From contig NZ_JBGFFE010000003.1 in NCBI RefSeq assembly GCF_041224415.1, positions 103,855 to 167,854 of the forward strand: a stretch of 64,000 nucleotides of DNA. The letters run 5' to 3'. The notes under the pieces were generated by a model that worked only from the letters and a program-made list of their open reading frames with translations, was not told the DNA's origin and did no database searches. The position numbers were made by a program, and so were the translations under genes. Of this stretch, positions 1 to 7,810 are shown piece by piece; position 1 is the stretch's first letter; each line of letters begins with the position of its first letter. This stretch comes from Clostridium_B lapidicellarium (GTDB taxonomy: Bacteria; Bacillota; Clostridia; Clostridiales; Clostridiaceae).

Positions 1-1087
1 TTGAAACAATCACATCAGAGTTGTTCATGCCTGCTACAAATTGTACTGAGCCCGATACGCCACAGGTTATTATGAGCTTGGGTTTAACTGTTCTTCCACT
101 TAATCCTATCTGTTTCTTGGAATCCAGCCATCCTGCTTCTATAAGAGGTCTTGTACAAGCTACTTGGCCTCCCAGAAGATCTGCCAGTTCATATGCCATT
201 TTTAAATCATTTTCATTTTTAAATGCCCTGCCTACTGCAACTATGACATCTGCTTCGGATATTTCCTCCTCCACTTTCTTCTTAGTTACTTTTAGAACTT
301 TTATATTTGATTTAAGTTTACTCTTATCCATCTTCTGTACAGTTATCTTTCCTGAAGTGCTCTCAGATCTTTCAGGTGCATTCATTACCTTGTATCTAAC
401 TGTAGCCATCTGGGGTCTGTGATTTGGATTCAATATCTTGGCCATTATATTACCGCCAAAGGCAGGTCTTATTTGGACAAGATCCGTATTCTTCTTCATA
501 TCAAGTACTGTACAGTCAGCAGTAAGTCCTGTCTTGAATCTAGCTGCAACTCTCGGTGCCAATGATCTTCCCACAGTAGTGGCCCCTACAAGAAGAGTTG
601 AAGGCTTAACCTTGTTTATAAAATCTTCCATAGCTGCAGTATACGGTTCTATTATAAAATCTTCGAGTTCTTCATAATCATATACAAAAACTTCATCCAC
701 GCCGTAGTGAAGTATTTCCTGAGCCTTGTCCTTTATATTATGCCCTATGAATACAGCATATACTGGATAATCATCACTTACCTTGGCTGCAAGCTCTTTG
801 GCCTTGCCTATGAGTTCATAAGTTACAGGGTGTATATTCCCCTTTACATGATCCACATAGACAGCTATGCCCTTCCACAAGCTCTTGTCTATTTTTTCAA
901 CTTTGTCTTCTACGAATTCTACTACTCCTTTAGGTCCCTTTCTTACACACATCTTGCACATTTTACAAGCTGCATTTATTTCCAATCCACCGTCCTTGCT
1001 TTCCATTGCTCCAAAAGGACATATGTCTACCAATTCCTTTATGATTGAAGGAGTAAGTTTTTCTTTGTTTATTACCAATTTACCCAT
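1..1087 (-). CDS. etfA: Electron transfer flavoprotein alpha subunit with N-terminal ferredoxin domain (3' end beyond window)
   Basis: This is the alpha subunit of an electron transfer flavoprotein, expected to hold FAD and pair with the EtfB encoded just upstream. About 362 codons are visible and the C-terminal end runs off the left edge. The start is the ATG at 1087, nine bases after an AGGAGG. Residues 1-65 form a ferredoxin-like extension with Cys23 followed by Pro, then Cys41, Cys44 and Cys47. This is one complete [4Fe-4S] ligand set; the place where a second Cys-Pro would fall reads Gly-Pro. The ETF alpha domains follow. In Acetobacterium woodii an EtfA of this type with EtfB and a flavin lactate dehydrogenase forms a complex that drives lactate oxidation with NAD+ at the expense of reduced ferredoxin. 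Position after lctP, larA and etfB supports that role here. The dehydrogenase gene is inferred to follow beyond the window. Confidence 0.93.
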   Translation of the reverse strand, partial: MGKLVINKEKLTPSIIKELVDICPFGAMESKDGGLEINAACKMCKMCVRKGPKGVVEFVEDKVEKIDKSLWKGIAVYVDHVKGNIHPVTYELIGKAKELAAKVSDDYPVYAVFIGHNIKDKAQEILHYGVDEVFVYDYEELEDFIIEPYTAAMEDFINKVKPSTLLVGATTVGRSLAPRVAARFKTGLTADCTVLDMKKNTDLVQIRPAFGGNIMAKILNPNHRPQMATVRYKVMNAPERSESTSGKITVQKMDKSKLKSNIKVLKVTKKKVEEEISEADVIVAVGRAFKNENDLKMAYELADLLGGQVACTRPLIEAGWLDSKKQIGLSGRTVKPKLIITCGVSGSVQFVAGMNNSDVIVS

Positions 1088-1107
1088 TTTCCATTCCTCC
1101 TAATAAT

Positions 1108-1896
1108 CTATATAAATTTTAATTCCTTAAGTTTATTAGCTAATCTATCTGATAATTCTTCATTTGTTCCCTTCCAGATTTCCTTATCCTTGTTTACTTC
1201 AGGAGGGAATATTTTCTCCACCTGTGTTGGGGAACCATTCAACCCATATCTGTTCTCATCCTTATCTTCAAAATCTTTAAGGCCTAAGATCTTGACCTCT
1301 CTATCTTTTGTCGCAAGCTTTTTCTTGTAGGATGGAAGTCTCGGCTGAAAGATATCTTTTTCTACTGTTAAAAGGCATGGAAATTTTATCTCCGATATTT
1401 CCACTGTATTGGGCATATCCATCTTGACTATCATTGAACTGTCCTTTACCCCTTCAATGCTCAGCACGTTAGCTATATGGGGTATTCCCAGATTTTCTGC
1501 CATCTCAGGTCCTACCTGGGCAGTGTCACCGTCGGTAGTTTGTTTGCCGCATAAAATGAGATCTATATGACCCATCTTTCTTATTCCCTGGGATATAGTA
1601 TAAGAAGTTGCAAGTACGTCAGCTCCTGCAAATTTTCTGTCTGATACGAGTACCCCTTCATCCGCACCCATCATATAGGCTTCTTTTATTACATCTGCAG
1701 CCTGAGGCGGTCCCATGCTTATCACTTTTACTTTTCCACCATACTTTTCTCTAAGCCTCAGACCAGTTTCAAGTGCAAATAGATCATAGGGATTCATCTT
1801 TGAATCAATACCCTCTCTTTTCAATACTCCAGTTACGGGATCTACTTCAACTTTTGAAGTTCCGGGTACCTGTTTTATACATACTAATATATCCAT
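1108..1896 (-). CDS. etfB: Electron transfer flavoprotein beta subunit
   Basis: This 262-residue protein is a standard-length ETF beta subunit opening with MDILVCIKQVPGT, the classic N-terminus of the family. The AMP/FAD-binding loop region lies around residues 115-135 (CGKQTTDGDTAQVGPEMAE). It should bind one FAD, the bifurcating flavin in lactate dehydrogenase/Etf complexes, and dock with EtfA. The start ATG at 1896 is preceded by TTTTGGAGG at normal spacing. It ends 20 bases before etfA starts, so the two are co-transcribed and probably made in equal amounts. Whether this Etf truly confurcates cannot be read from sequence alone, but the ferredoxin-bearing partner and the lactate genes make that the leading reading. 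Confidence 0.95.
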   Translation of the reverse strand: MDILVCIKQVPGTSKVEVDPVTGVLKREGIDSKMNPYDLFALETGLRLREKYGGKVKVISMGPPQAADVIKEAYMMGADEGVLVSDRKFAGADVLATSYTISQGIRKMGHIDLILCGKQTTDGDTAQVGPEMAENLGIPHIANVLSIEGVKDSSMIVKMDMPNTVEISEIKFPCLLTVEKDIFQPRLPSYKKKLATKDREVKILGLKDFEDKDENRYGLNGSPTQVEKIFPPEVNKDKEIWKGTNEELSDRLANKLKELKFI

Positions 1897-1945
1897 TTAT
1901 AAATTACCTCCAAAATCTATATAATATTTAAAATTATTTAATTAC

Positions 1946-3220
1946 CTAACTTACAATTACAGCAACTCCATCTGGTACAACAGCTATTTTTGCATTCTTT
2001 CCCACAATGTCATAAGCCTTGTTTAAAGCCTCTTCAACGGTATATGCATGCTGCATGTGCATGTCTTTTATAATCTGAGGATCACACATATCCGTAACCA
2101 TTATGACAGTGCATTTGCTAAGTATCCTGGCAAGTATCTGTGATTCCCATTGATCCGGCACTGTTTCTCCTCTTGGAACTTTTGAAACCTTCTTCAAGAA
2201 CTCCTCAGGTGATTTTACTCCGGACAAACTTTTATAAAAGCCCTCGCCGCCGTGTCCATCATTGCAGGCAGCAACCATTATTATTACACCGCCCTTCCTG
2301 CAAGTTGCCTCTGCTGCAGTCATTCCCTTAACTGACTGGTATATATTCTGATCCAGAGGGTATCCTCCATTTGTGGAAATGGCAATATCTGACTCTGCAG
2401 CATTCACCTTAGACAACCCAAGTACGAACTTGCATCCTTCCTCATGGGCCTGTTTGCTGTCACCTGCAAAGGCATTTATTATTTTTTTGTCGCTGTCTAT
2501 AACAACGTTTATTATAAATGCAAGTTTTGCCTTTTTGGCAGCATAGAGCATATCCTTGTGTATGGGATTGTTTTTTAGCTTTCCCGTTCTGGCATAGGGG
2601 CTTGCTATAAATTCCGAACAGTGATTGGCCATAATAGTCTTAGTAGAAGCTATGCCCGGAAGTATACTCTTTCTTCCTCCTGAAAATCCCGCAAAGAAAT
2701 GTGATTCTATAAAACCCTCTGCAATCAGAAGTTCAGCTTCTACTGCTGTTTTGTTTATTATAAGCTCTCCTCCTGAAGGCAGCGTGCCTATTTTGACCAG
2801 ACTGCTGCTGTCACGGGAATCATGTACTATTATATTCTCATTTTTAACTATTTCTTCTCCAAATTTATTTACAAGTTCTTCATGGGTTGTAGGCCTGTGA
2901 AATCCCGTGGCAATTAAAATTTTTATATCAATCTTAGGATTGACTGCTCTTATTCTCCTTAAAAGTATGGGCATTATTATTTTACTTGGAACTGGTCTTG
3001 TATGATCACTGCTGATTATGACCATATTTTTCTTACCTTTAACGAGTTCTTCCAATTTAGGAGATCCTATTGGATTATCAAGTGCCTTTTCAACTATTTC
3101 AGATTCCGTAAGTTCTGTTTTATAGTCCCCTGCTTTTGATTCAAGCACAGCCGACAAATTTTTATCGGGAATTTCAACCTCGAGTGTCCTCTTATTATAA
3201 GGTAATTTTACTACTGACAT
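1946..3220 (-). CDS. larA: Nickel-dependent lactate racemase
   Basis: LarA interconverts D- and L-lactate using a nickel pincer nucleotide cofactor, letting a stereospecific dehydrogenase use both isomers. An in-frame ATG lies at 3229, but the AGGGAGG ribosome site abuts it and fits the ATG at 3220 (nine-base spacing). Counting from 3220 also puts the known residues at exactly the Lactiplantibacillus plantarum LarA positions: Arg75, His108, His174, Lys184 (which tethers the cofactor) and His200 (nickel ligand). That is strong support for both function and start. The protein is 424 residues, normal for the family. The cofactor-synthesis genes larB, larC and larE are not in the window, so they must lie elsewhere. 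It sits between the permease and the Etf genes in the same operon. Confidence 0.93.
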   Translation of the reverse strand: MSVVKLPYNKRTLEVEIPDKNLSAVLESKAGDYKTELTESEIVEKALDNPIGSPKLEELVKGKKNMVIISSDHTRPVPSKIIMPILLRRIRAVNPKIDIKILIATGFHRPTTHEELVNKFGEEIVKNENIIVHDSRDSSSLVKIGTLPSGGELIINKTAVEAELLIAEGFIESHFFAGFSGGRKSILPGIASTKTIMANHCSEFIASPYARTGKLKNNPIHKDMLYAAKKAKLAFIINVVIDSDKKIINAFAGDSKQAHEEGCKFVLGLSKVNAAESDIAISTNGGYPLDQNIYQSVKGMTAAEATCRKGGVIIMVAACNDGHGGEGFYKSLSGVKSPEEFLKKVSKVPRGETVPDQWESQILARILSKCTVIMVTDMCDPQIIKDMHMQHAYTVEEALNKAYDIVGKNAKIAVVPDGVAVIVS

Positions 3221-3276
3221 ATAAACCATCCTCCCTATTATGTTTCAATGATGATAAAATTATGAGTAAATCAATA

Positions 3277-4800
3277 TCAGTTAAATCCAAACAAAGGTCC
3301 GGCAAAGAAACTAATCAACCCCAATATAATTACATACACTATGCAGAATTTCAAAGTAGATGTTAATATCTTTCCTTCTTGTCCTGCAAGCCCCGTAGCT
3401 GCTGTAGCAACTGCTATACTTTGAGGCGATATCATTTTTCCTGCAGTGGCTCCTCCGGTATTTGCAGCGGCAAGCCAGAATTCATTCAGATGAAGAGATC
3501 TGGCAACTTCCACCTGAAGACCTCCAAACAATACATTAGAAGACGTGTCACTACCTGTTACAAAAGTTCCAAGTGCACCTATGATAGGGGCAATCAATGG
3601 ATAGAAACTTCCCGTAGCTGCTACTAGAACCACTGATATAGATTTTATCATTCCACTATAACCCATTACTTTTGCCAGTGCTACAATGGCAATTATAGTA
3701 ATAGAAGACTTGGCCATTTGTTTAAAAGTGTTACCCAATACCTTGGCTATTTCACCAAATTTCGCACCCTGAATCATTCCTCCTATGAAGGTTGCTATTA
3801 TAATAAGTGTGCCTGGAGTTGAAACCCAATTAAATACATAAGGCGTTGCCCCTTGTCCAGTATAAATAGGTACTGATGTTTTTATTGAAGAAAGTGCCTT
3901 GTTTATTGGTGGGAACAGTGCGCTGCTCAATATTACGAATACAAAAACCAATATGAACGGCAGCCATGCCAAAACTCCCTCTTTAAATGAAACCTTTTCA
4001 ACATTCTTGTCGGCAGTATCTTTATAAAATATCTTGGCCACAGCTATTGTAACTACCATACAGACTACTGAACCCAGTATTGCAGGCAGTTCTGCACCTA
4101 AATATTTTGCAGCTATTACTTCAGGAATTGCAAAAGAGACACCAGACGCAAGGGATATTCCCCAAAAACCCTTTATTGCCTTTACACTTTTGCCAGTAAG
4201 CATTACAAGTACGACAGGTACAATTACAATAAGTACTGATAGTTGAAGACCTACAGCATAGCTTAGCTGCGTAACATCAATGTTGGCAACCTTTGCAAGA
4301 GTTGTTACAGGAATTCCTATGGCTCCGAAAGCAGTAGGAGTTGTGTTTGCAATCAGACATATGATAGCTGCAAAAAGTGGATTAAACCCAAGTCCTGCCA
4401 TTATACTGGCAGGTATTGCAACTGCTGTTCCAAATCCTGCTATGGCCTCCATGAACCCTCCAAAAGCCCAAGCCAGGATAAGTACCAAAATTCTCTTGTC
4501 TGTAGTTATGCTAGTCATCATTTTTTTGATTACATCCATGCTTTTAGTGTAAACGGTAAGATTGTAGGTAAAAACAGCGGCTATTATTACAATAAGAATA
4601 GGCCATGCAGCAAGGGCAAATCCCTCTAAAGTTGCAGTAGCTGCATTTATAGCCGGCATTTTCCACACTACCATTGCCAGCAGTATGGTGACAATCAACG
4701 TAAAAGGACACGTTTTATGACCGGGCATCTTTAAAGCACCCAATGAAACCATAAGCCATACTATTGGTATTAGTGCTATAAGAAAAAGTAAAACTTTCAA
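3277..4800 (-). CDS. lctP: L-lactate permease (LctP family)
   Basis: This 507-residue, very hydrophobic protein has about a dozen or more predicted membrane helices and belongs to the LctP lactate:proton symporter family. Recognisable stretches include FGGFMEAIAGFGTAVAIPA near residue 115 and the C-terminal TGSDTSSNVLFGGLQ and NTGGATAGKMISPQS regions typical of LctP. It would bring lactate (and possibly glycolate) into the cell. The start ATG at 4800 follows GGGGAGGG. It is the first gene of the lct operon, directly behind a good promoter with an operator-like palindrome. The gap to larA is 56 bases with no terminator. Confidence 0.95.
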   Translation of the reverse strand: MKVLLFLIALIPIVWLMVSLGALKMPGHKTCPFTLIVTILLAMVVWKMPAINAATATLEGFALAAWPILIVIIAAVFTYNLTVYTKSMDVIKKMMTSITTDKRILVLILAWAFGGFMEAIAGFGTAVAIPASIMAGLGFNPLFAAIICLIANTTPTAFGAIGIPVTTLAKVANIDVTQLSYAVGLQLSVLIVIVPVVLVMLTGKSVKAIKGFWGISLASGVSFAIPEVIAAKYLGAELPAILGSVVCMVVTIAVAKIFYKDTADKNVEKVSFKEGVLAWLPFILVFVFVILSSALFPPINKALSSIKTSVPIYTGQGATPYVFNWVSTPGTLIIIATFIGGMIQGAKFGEIAKVLGNTFKQMAKSSITIIAIVALAKVMGYSGMIKSISVVLVAATGSFYPLIAPIIGALGTFVTGSDTSSNVLFGGLQVEVARSLHLNEFWLAAANTGGATAGKMISPQSIAVATAATGLAGQEGKILTSTLKFCIVYVIILGLISFFAGPLFGFN

Positions 4801-4856
4801 TATAAATCCCTCCCCTTAAAATATATAAATTAATTGGTACTATATATTATGATACT

Positions 4857-4877
4857 ATGGTAATATGGTATTACCAT
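4857..4877. promoter_or_regulatory. Operator-like 21-bp palindrome for the lct operon
   Basis: Perfect inverted repeat with 9-base arms ATGGTAATA and TATTACCAT around a TGG centre. It contains TGGTATTACCA (4866-4876), an exact fit to TNGTNNNACNA, the operator pattern of FadR-subfamily GntR regulators. It lies at about +3 to +24 of the predicted lctP transcript, where a bound repressor would block initiation. The adjacent FadR-type gene is the obvious candidate binder; this is inference. Confidence 0.8.
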
Positions 4878-4886
4878 TTATGAATT

Positions 4887-4915
4887 ATAATATAATAATT
4901 CCTGTAATTTTTCAA
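4887..4915 (-). promoter_or_regulatory. Predicted sigma-A promoter of the lctP operon
   Basis: On the minus strand TTGAAA (4910-4915) is followed after 17 bases by TATTAT (4887-4892). This gives a leader of about 80 bases before the lctP start. It is the only good promoter match in the 319-base gap between lctP and the regulator gene. Confidence 0.7.
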
Positions 4916-5026
4916 TGATTGTTATTTCGTTAACAAAATCAAATTTTATATGATTGTCGTAATTTTCCCATTCATATAATGTTTACAGATTAAAAAACTT
5001 TATTTATTTTTTTATTATACCAAAAA

Positions 5027-5064
5027 TTATACATAATAGTTAATAAATTAACTATTATGTATAA
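5027..5064 (-). terminator. Terminator of the lct regulator gene
   Basis: Perfect 38-base inverted repeat with 18-base arms and a two-base centre, followed on the minus strand by five T. It lies between the regulator stop codon and the lctP promoter, so the regulator appears to be a separate transcription unit. The stem is all but GC-free, so efficiency is uncertain. Confidence 0.65.
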
Positions 5065-5119
5065 AAAAACTCTTTTTGTGCCTAAAATTGAATTATACCT
5101 TGAAATATTCTTTATATTT

Positions 5120-5821
5120 CTACATATTTTTCTTAATATGCTTGCTGGTAAAATCCAAATGTTTCTTCATCTCATCAGAAGCCATTTTTGAATCATGTAA
5201 CTTAAGGGCTCCGTATATTCTACCATGCTGTTCTGCAAGAGCTTTAAAATTTTCTTTATTCACCAATATTTTTCTTCTGGCATCTTTTAAGAACGCATCC
5301 ATCAAAAAAGACATTGCATTTAAAATATTGATTATCAAGAAATTCCCAGCAGCCTGCGCAATTTCATAGTGGAATTTCTTATCAAGTTTAACATTATTTT
5401 CCTCATTTTTGGAGGTTTTAAAAGTATCTGCTATTCTTTTTAAATTCTCCAATTGTTTTTCATTTATTTTTTCAGCAGCAAGATTAGCTGTTTGTACTTC
5501 TATGATTTTTCTTACTTCCATTATTTCATCTGGTTTCCCGCCTTGCAGCATAAACATCACAGAGAGAGGTTCAAACAAAGTGTTTTCAAAATTCTCACGT
5601 ATAAAATTGCCCTCACCCTGTCTGCTTTCTATAAGTCCCATGACCTGCAATGCCCTCAATGCTTCCCTTATGGAAGTTCTGCTCACTTTGAGATGCCCTA
5701 CAAGTTCTCTTTCAGATGGAAGTCTATCTCCTTTTTTTAAAGTCCCGTCTATGATCATATTTTCAATCTGTTCTATGACCTGTTCGTATACTTTCGTATT
5801 TTTTATAGGAGTAAAAATCAA
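5120..5821 (-). CDS. FadR/GntR-family transcriptional regulator of lactate genes
   Basis: DNA-binding regulator with an N-terminal winged helix-turn-helix (LPSERELVGHLKVSRTSIREAL, roughly residues 33-54) and a C-terminal all-helical FCD ligand-binding domain. This layout is shared with LldR, PdhR and FadR. The frame can be extended to an ATG at 5848, but that ATG has no ribosome site. A TTG at 5821 sits eight bases after AAAGGGGG and gives a 233-residue protein starting at the usual place for the family, so I chose it. It is transcribed in the same direction as lctP but separated by a terminator and a promoter-operator. By position it corresponds to LctA of A. woodii, and lactate is the likely inducer (inference). 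Confidence 0.88.
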   Translation of the reverse strand: MIFTPIKNTKVYEQVIEQIENMIIDGTLKKGDRLPSERELVGHLKVSRTSIREALRALQVMGLIESRQGEGNFIRENFENTLFEPLSVMFMLQGGKPDEIMEVRKIIEVQTANLAAEKINEKQLENLKRIADTFKTSKNEENNVKLDKKFHYEIAQAAGNFLIINILNAMSFLMDAFLKDARRKILVNKENFKALAEQHGRIYGALKLHDSKMASDEMKKHLDFTSKHIKKNM

Positions 5822-5888
5822 TACAGTCGCCCCCTTTGATATGCACATATTTTATATATTACATCATTCGTCAAATTTTTTAAAGTAC

Positions 5889-6542
5889 TTATATTGATTT
5901 CATAAACACATTGTTCCATTTGGTGTATATATCAAACAAACTCACTACATCCTGTTCGTTATAAAGCAGTATTCTCTGCTTCTTTACATTTGGCATTCTA
6001 TTTATATATTCGCTGTCTTTTACTATTTTGCTAAAAGTCTTTGCCAGGTTTGATCCGCTTATGATCCCATTTTCCCTGGTAATTCCAAATTCCTTTTCCA
6101 GCGCCTTCAGTCCTATGGATTTATGAATTTCATTTTCATATTGTTTTTGCAGGTCTATGCTTATAAAATAGTCCTGTACGTTAAATCCAATATTGTATTT
6201 TTTGAAAAGGTAGTTTATAACTGTAAAATCGTTATTCCCCGAAAAAGTAACTATATATCTCTTACCTTTCTCTATCATATTCTTAAAATATTGTTTTGAC
6301 AATTTGAGTATGGATTTTACATCTTTTTTATTTTCTATCATATATTGAGTGACTTTCAATTTTTCATTTTTATAATCATAAAAGCAGGAACCAAATACAC
6401 CTACACATATGGGCTTTTTATATATATAGTGTTCCAAATCGAAAAAAACCGCATCTTTAATAACGCATTTATTATCGCCTACTTTTAACGAATTCTCTAC
6501 CGAAGGTTTTTCCACACCAATATCATTAATTCTTTCTATCAC
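5889..6542 (-). CDS. Predicted 3'-5' exonuclease, RNase H-like (YprB family)
   Basis: A 217-residue protein with the pattern of the YprB-type ribonuclease H-like fold. There is an Asp-x-Glu pair in VFFDLEH near residue 35, a second acidic position in FSGNNDF near residue 105, and a C-terminal YNEQDV near residue 195, equivalent to the conserved (Y/H)xxxD motif of DEDD exonucleases. It probably cleaves nucleic acid with two metal ions; the substrate is unknown. The start is a GTG at 6542 with only a weak ribosome site (AGAGTGG). It follows the HAD phosphatase on the same strand with a 42-base gap, so the two may be co-transcribed. Confidence 0.72.
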   Translation of the reverse strand: MIERINDIGVEKPSVENSLKVGDNKCVIKDAVFFDLEHYIYKKPICVGVFGSCFYDYKNEKLKVTQYMIENKKDVKSILKLSKQYFKNMIEKGKRYIVTFSGNNDFTVINYLFKKYNIGFNVQDYFISIDLQKQYENEIHKSIGLKALEKEFGITRENGIISGSNLAKTFSKIVKDSEYINRMPNVKKQRILLYNEQDVVSLFDIYTKWNNVFMKSI

Positions 6543-6584
6543 TTTACCACTCTTTTCTAACTATTCTAATCTAGTCAATATAAA

Positions 6585-7310
6585 TTATATGTAATTTACA
6601 TCTTTTGCCTTTAATTTATAAATCATATCTTTTCTTTCAACTATTATATTTGCCCTGTTAACCAGCTCCGAATCGTTCAATATTTCTTCTACAAGTTTTC
6701 TGGTGGGATTCACACATACCGGATTGTTTACCATTTTCATCATTGAAAAGTCTCCCGAAGTATCTCCATAGGCATAGCTTTTATTCAAATCTATATTATA
6801 TTTCTTTACAAGCATTTCCACGGCTTTCTTCTTATCTTCACTGTTCCACATGGAAATGACATTCCCCGTATATATATCATCTTTGTCTCTGGTGTATACG
6901 GCACCGACATAATCGTCGAATTCATGCTTGATAGCCATTTCTTTTACCAGCTCTACAGGGCTTCCGGATATGGTCAATGTTTTGTGCCCCTTTTTCTTAT
7001 GCCACTTTATTCTGTCCCTAGTATAAGAATATACTCTATCTCCCTTTTGGGACACTACATTTTTAGCTATGAATTCTATCTGCGATCTATGGAGTCCCTT
7101 TATGGCTTCAATATATATACCTGCCATTTTTAAAAGGTAGTCATCGTAATTTCCCTTCCTTTTATCCCACCTATCGTATTCAGGCTTAACCTCTTTATAC
7201 CATCTTTCGGCAGGTATTATTTCGTATTTGACTAATTTTTTAAAAACTTCTGTTATAAGTCCCTCTCTGTATAAAGTTCCATCAATATCAAAAAAGGCTG
7301 CAGTATTCAT
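6585..7310 (-). CDS. HAD-superfamily hydrolase, subfamily IB (phosphoserine phosphatase-like)
   Basis: A 241-residue phosphatase of the haloacid dehalogenase superfamily. Motif I is FFDIDGTLY at residues 7-15 with the two catalytic Asp. Motif II is TISGSPVE near residue 113, motif III is around EDKKKAVEML, and motif IV is GDTSGDFSMM near residue 183. The helical cap between motifs I and II fits subfamily IB, the group of SerB-like and lipid-phosphate phosphatases. The substrate cannot be deduced. The ATG at 7310 is read divergently from the feo operon across a 211-base gap. Confidence 0.85.
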   Translation of the reverse strand: MNTAAFFDIDGTLYREGLITEVFKKLVKYEIIPAERWYKEVKPEYDRWDKRKGNYDDYLLKMAGIYIEAIKGLHRSQIEFIAKNVVSQKGDRVYSYTRDRIKWHKKKGHKTLTISGSPVELVKEMAIKHEFDDYVGAVYTRDKDDIYTGNVISMWNSEDKKKAVEMLVKKYNIDLNKSYAYGDTSGDFSMMKMVNNPVCVNPTRKLVEEILNDSELVNRANIIVERKDMIYKLKAKDVNYI

Positions 7311-7431
7311 ATCTCCGTTTCTCCTTATTATAAAATAATCCTACTCTATACTATTATTTTAGCACATATATGTAGATTAGTTTTACAAGTCCTTAGAGAA
7401 AATATTAAAAATCTTATTTTATTCAGGTTTA

Positions 7432-7460
7432 TTGACAGTGTATATTAAATATGATATTAT
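7432..7460 (+). promoter_or_regulatory. Predicted sigma-A promoter of the feoA1-feoB1 operon
   Basis: A consensus TTGACA (7432-7437), a 17-base spacer and TATTAT (7455-7460). The expected start site is near 7467, just before the Fur box. Confidence 0.8.
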
Positions 7461-7473
7461 AAAATTGATTAAT

Positions 7474-7492
7474 GATAATGATTTTCATTATT
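7474..7492. promoter_or_regulatory. Fur box
   Basis: GATAATGATTTTCATTATT matches the classical 19-base Fur consensus GATAATGATAATCATTATC at 16 of 19 positions. It lies just downstream of the predicted start site of the feo operon, a position suited to iron-dependent repression. Confidence 0.85.
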
Positions 7493-7521
7493 CATAAAAT
7501 TAATTGGTGAGGTGATTTGGT

Positions 7522-7749
7522 GTGAGCATTTGTGACTTAAAACCCGGCGAAAAGGGATTTATAAAAAACTTAAGCGGAGATAAGAAATTAGTCAAAAGGC
7601 TTTTGGCTCTTGGATGCATAGAGGGCACTGAAATTTCGGTAAAAACATCTGCTCCCCTAGGAGATCCAATAGTTATAAATTTAAGAGGCTTCAACCTGGC
7701 AATACGTAAAAAAGATGCAAGAAATATATCGGTAAGCAATTTGAATTAG
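7522..7749 (+). CDS. feoA: Ferrous iron transport accessory protein FeoA
   Basis: A 75-residue SH3-like FeoA protein (MSICDLKPGEKGFI at the start, then RLLALGCIEGTEISV and PLGDPIVINLRGFNLAIRKKDA). It is thought to interact with FeoB at the inner face of the membrane and support Fe(II) uptake. The start is a GTG at 7522 behind GAGGTGA. It lies 61 bases ahead of feoB1, under the same Fur-boxed promoter. A second, separate FeoA is encoded at 16874. Confidence 0.93.
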   Translation: MSICDLKPGEKGFIKNLSGDKKLVKRLLALGCIEGTEISVKTSAPLGDPIVINLRGFNLAIRKKDARNISVSNLN

Positions 7750-7810
7750 ACGAACTACACCAATCGCAATATAAATATTTATAATACACACAAATGTCGG
7801 GAGGATTATT

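Noticed and set aside
707..1103. Two plus-strand frames opposite etfA
   Set aside because: They are antisense shadows of the ferredoxin domain and central etfA sequence, whose Cys motifs and ribosome site fix the real frame.
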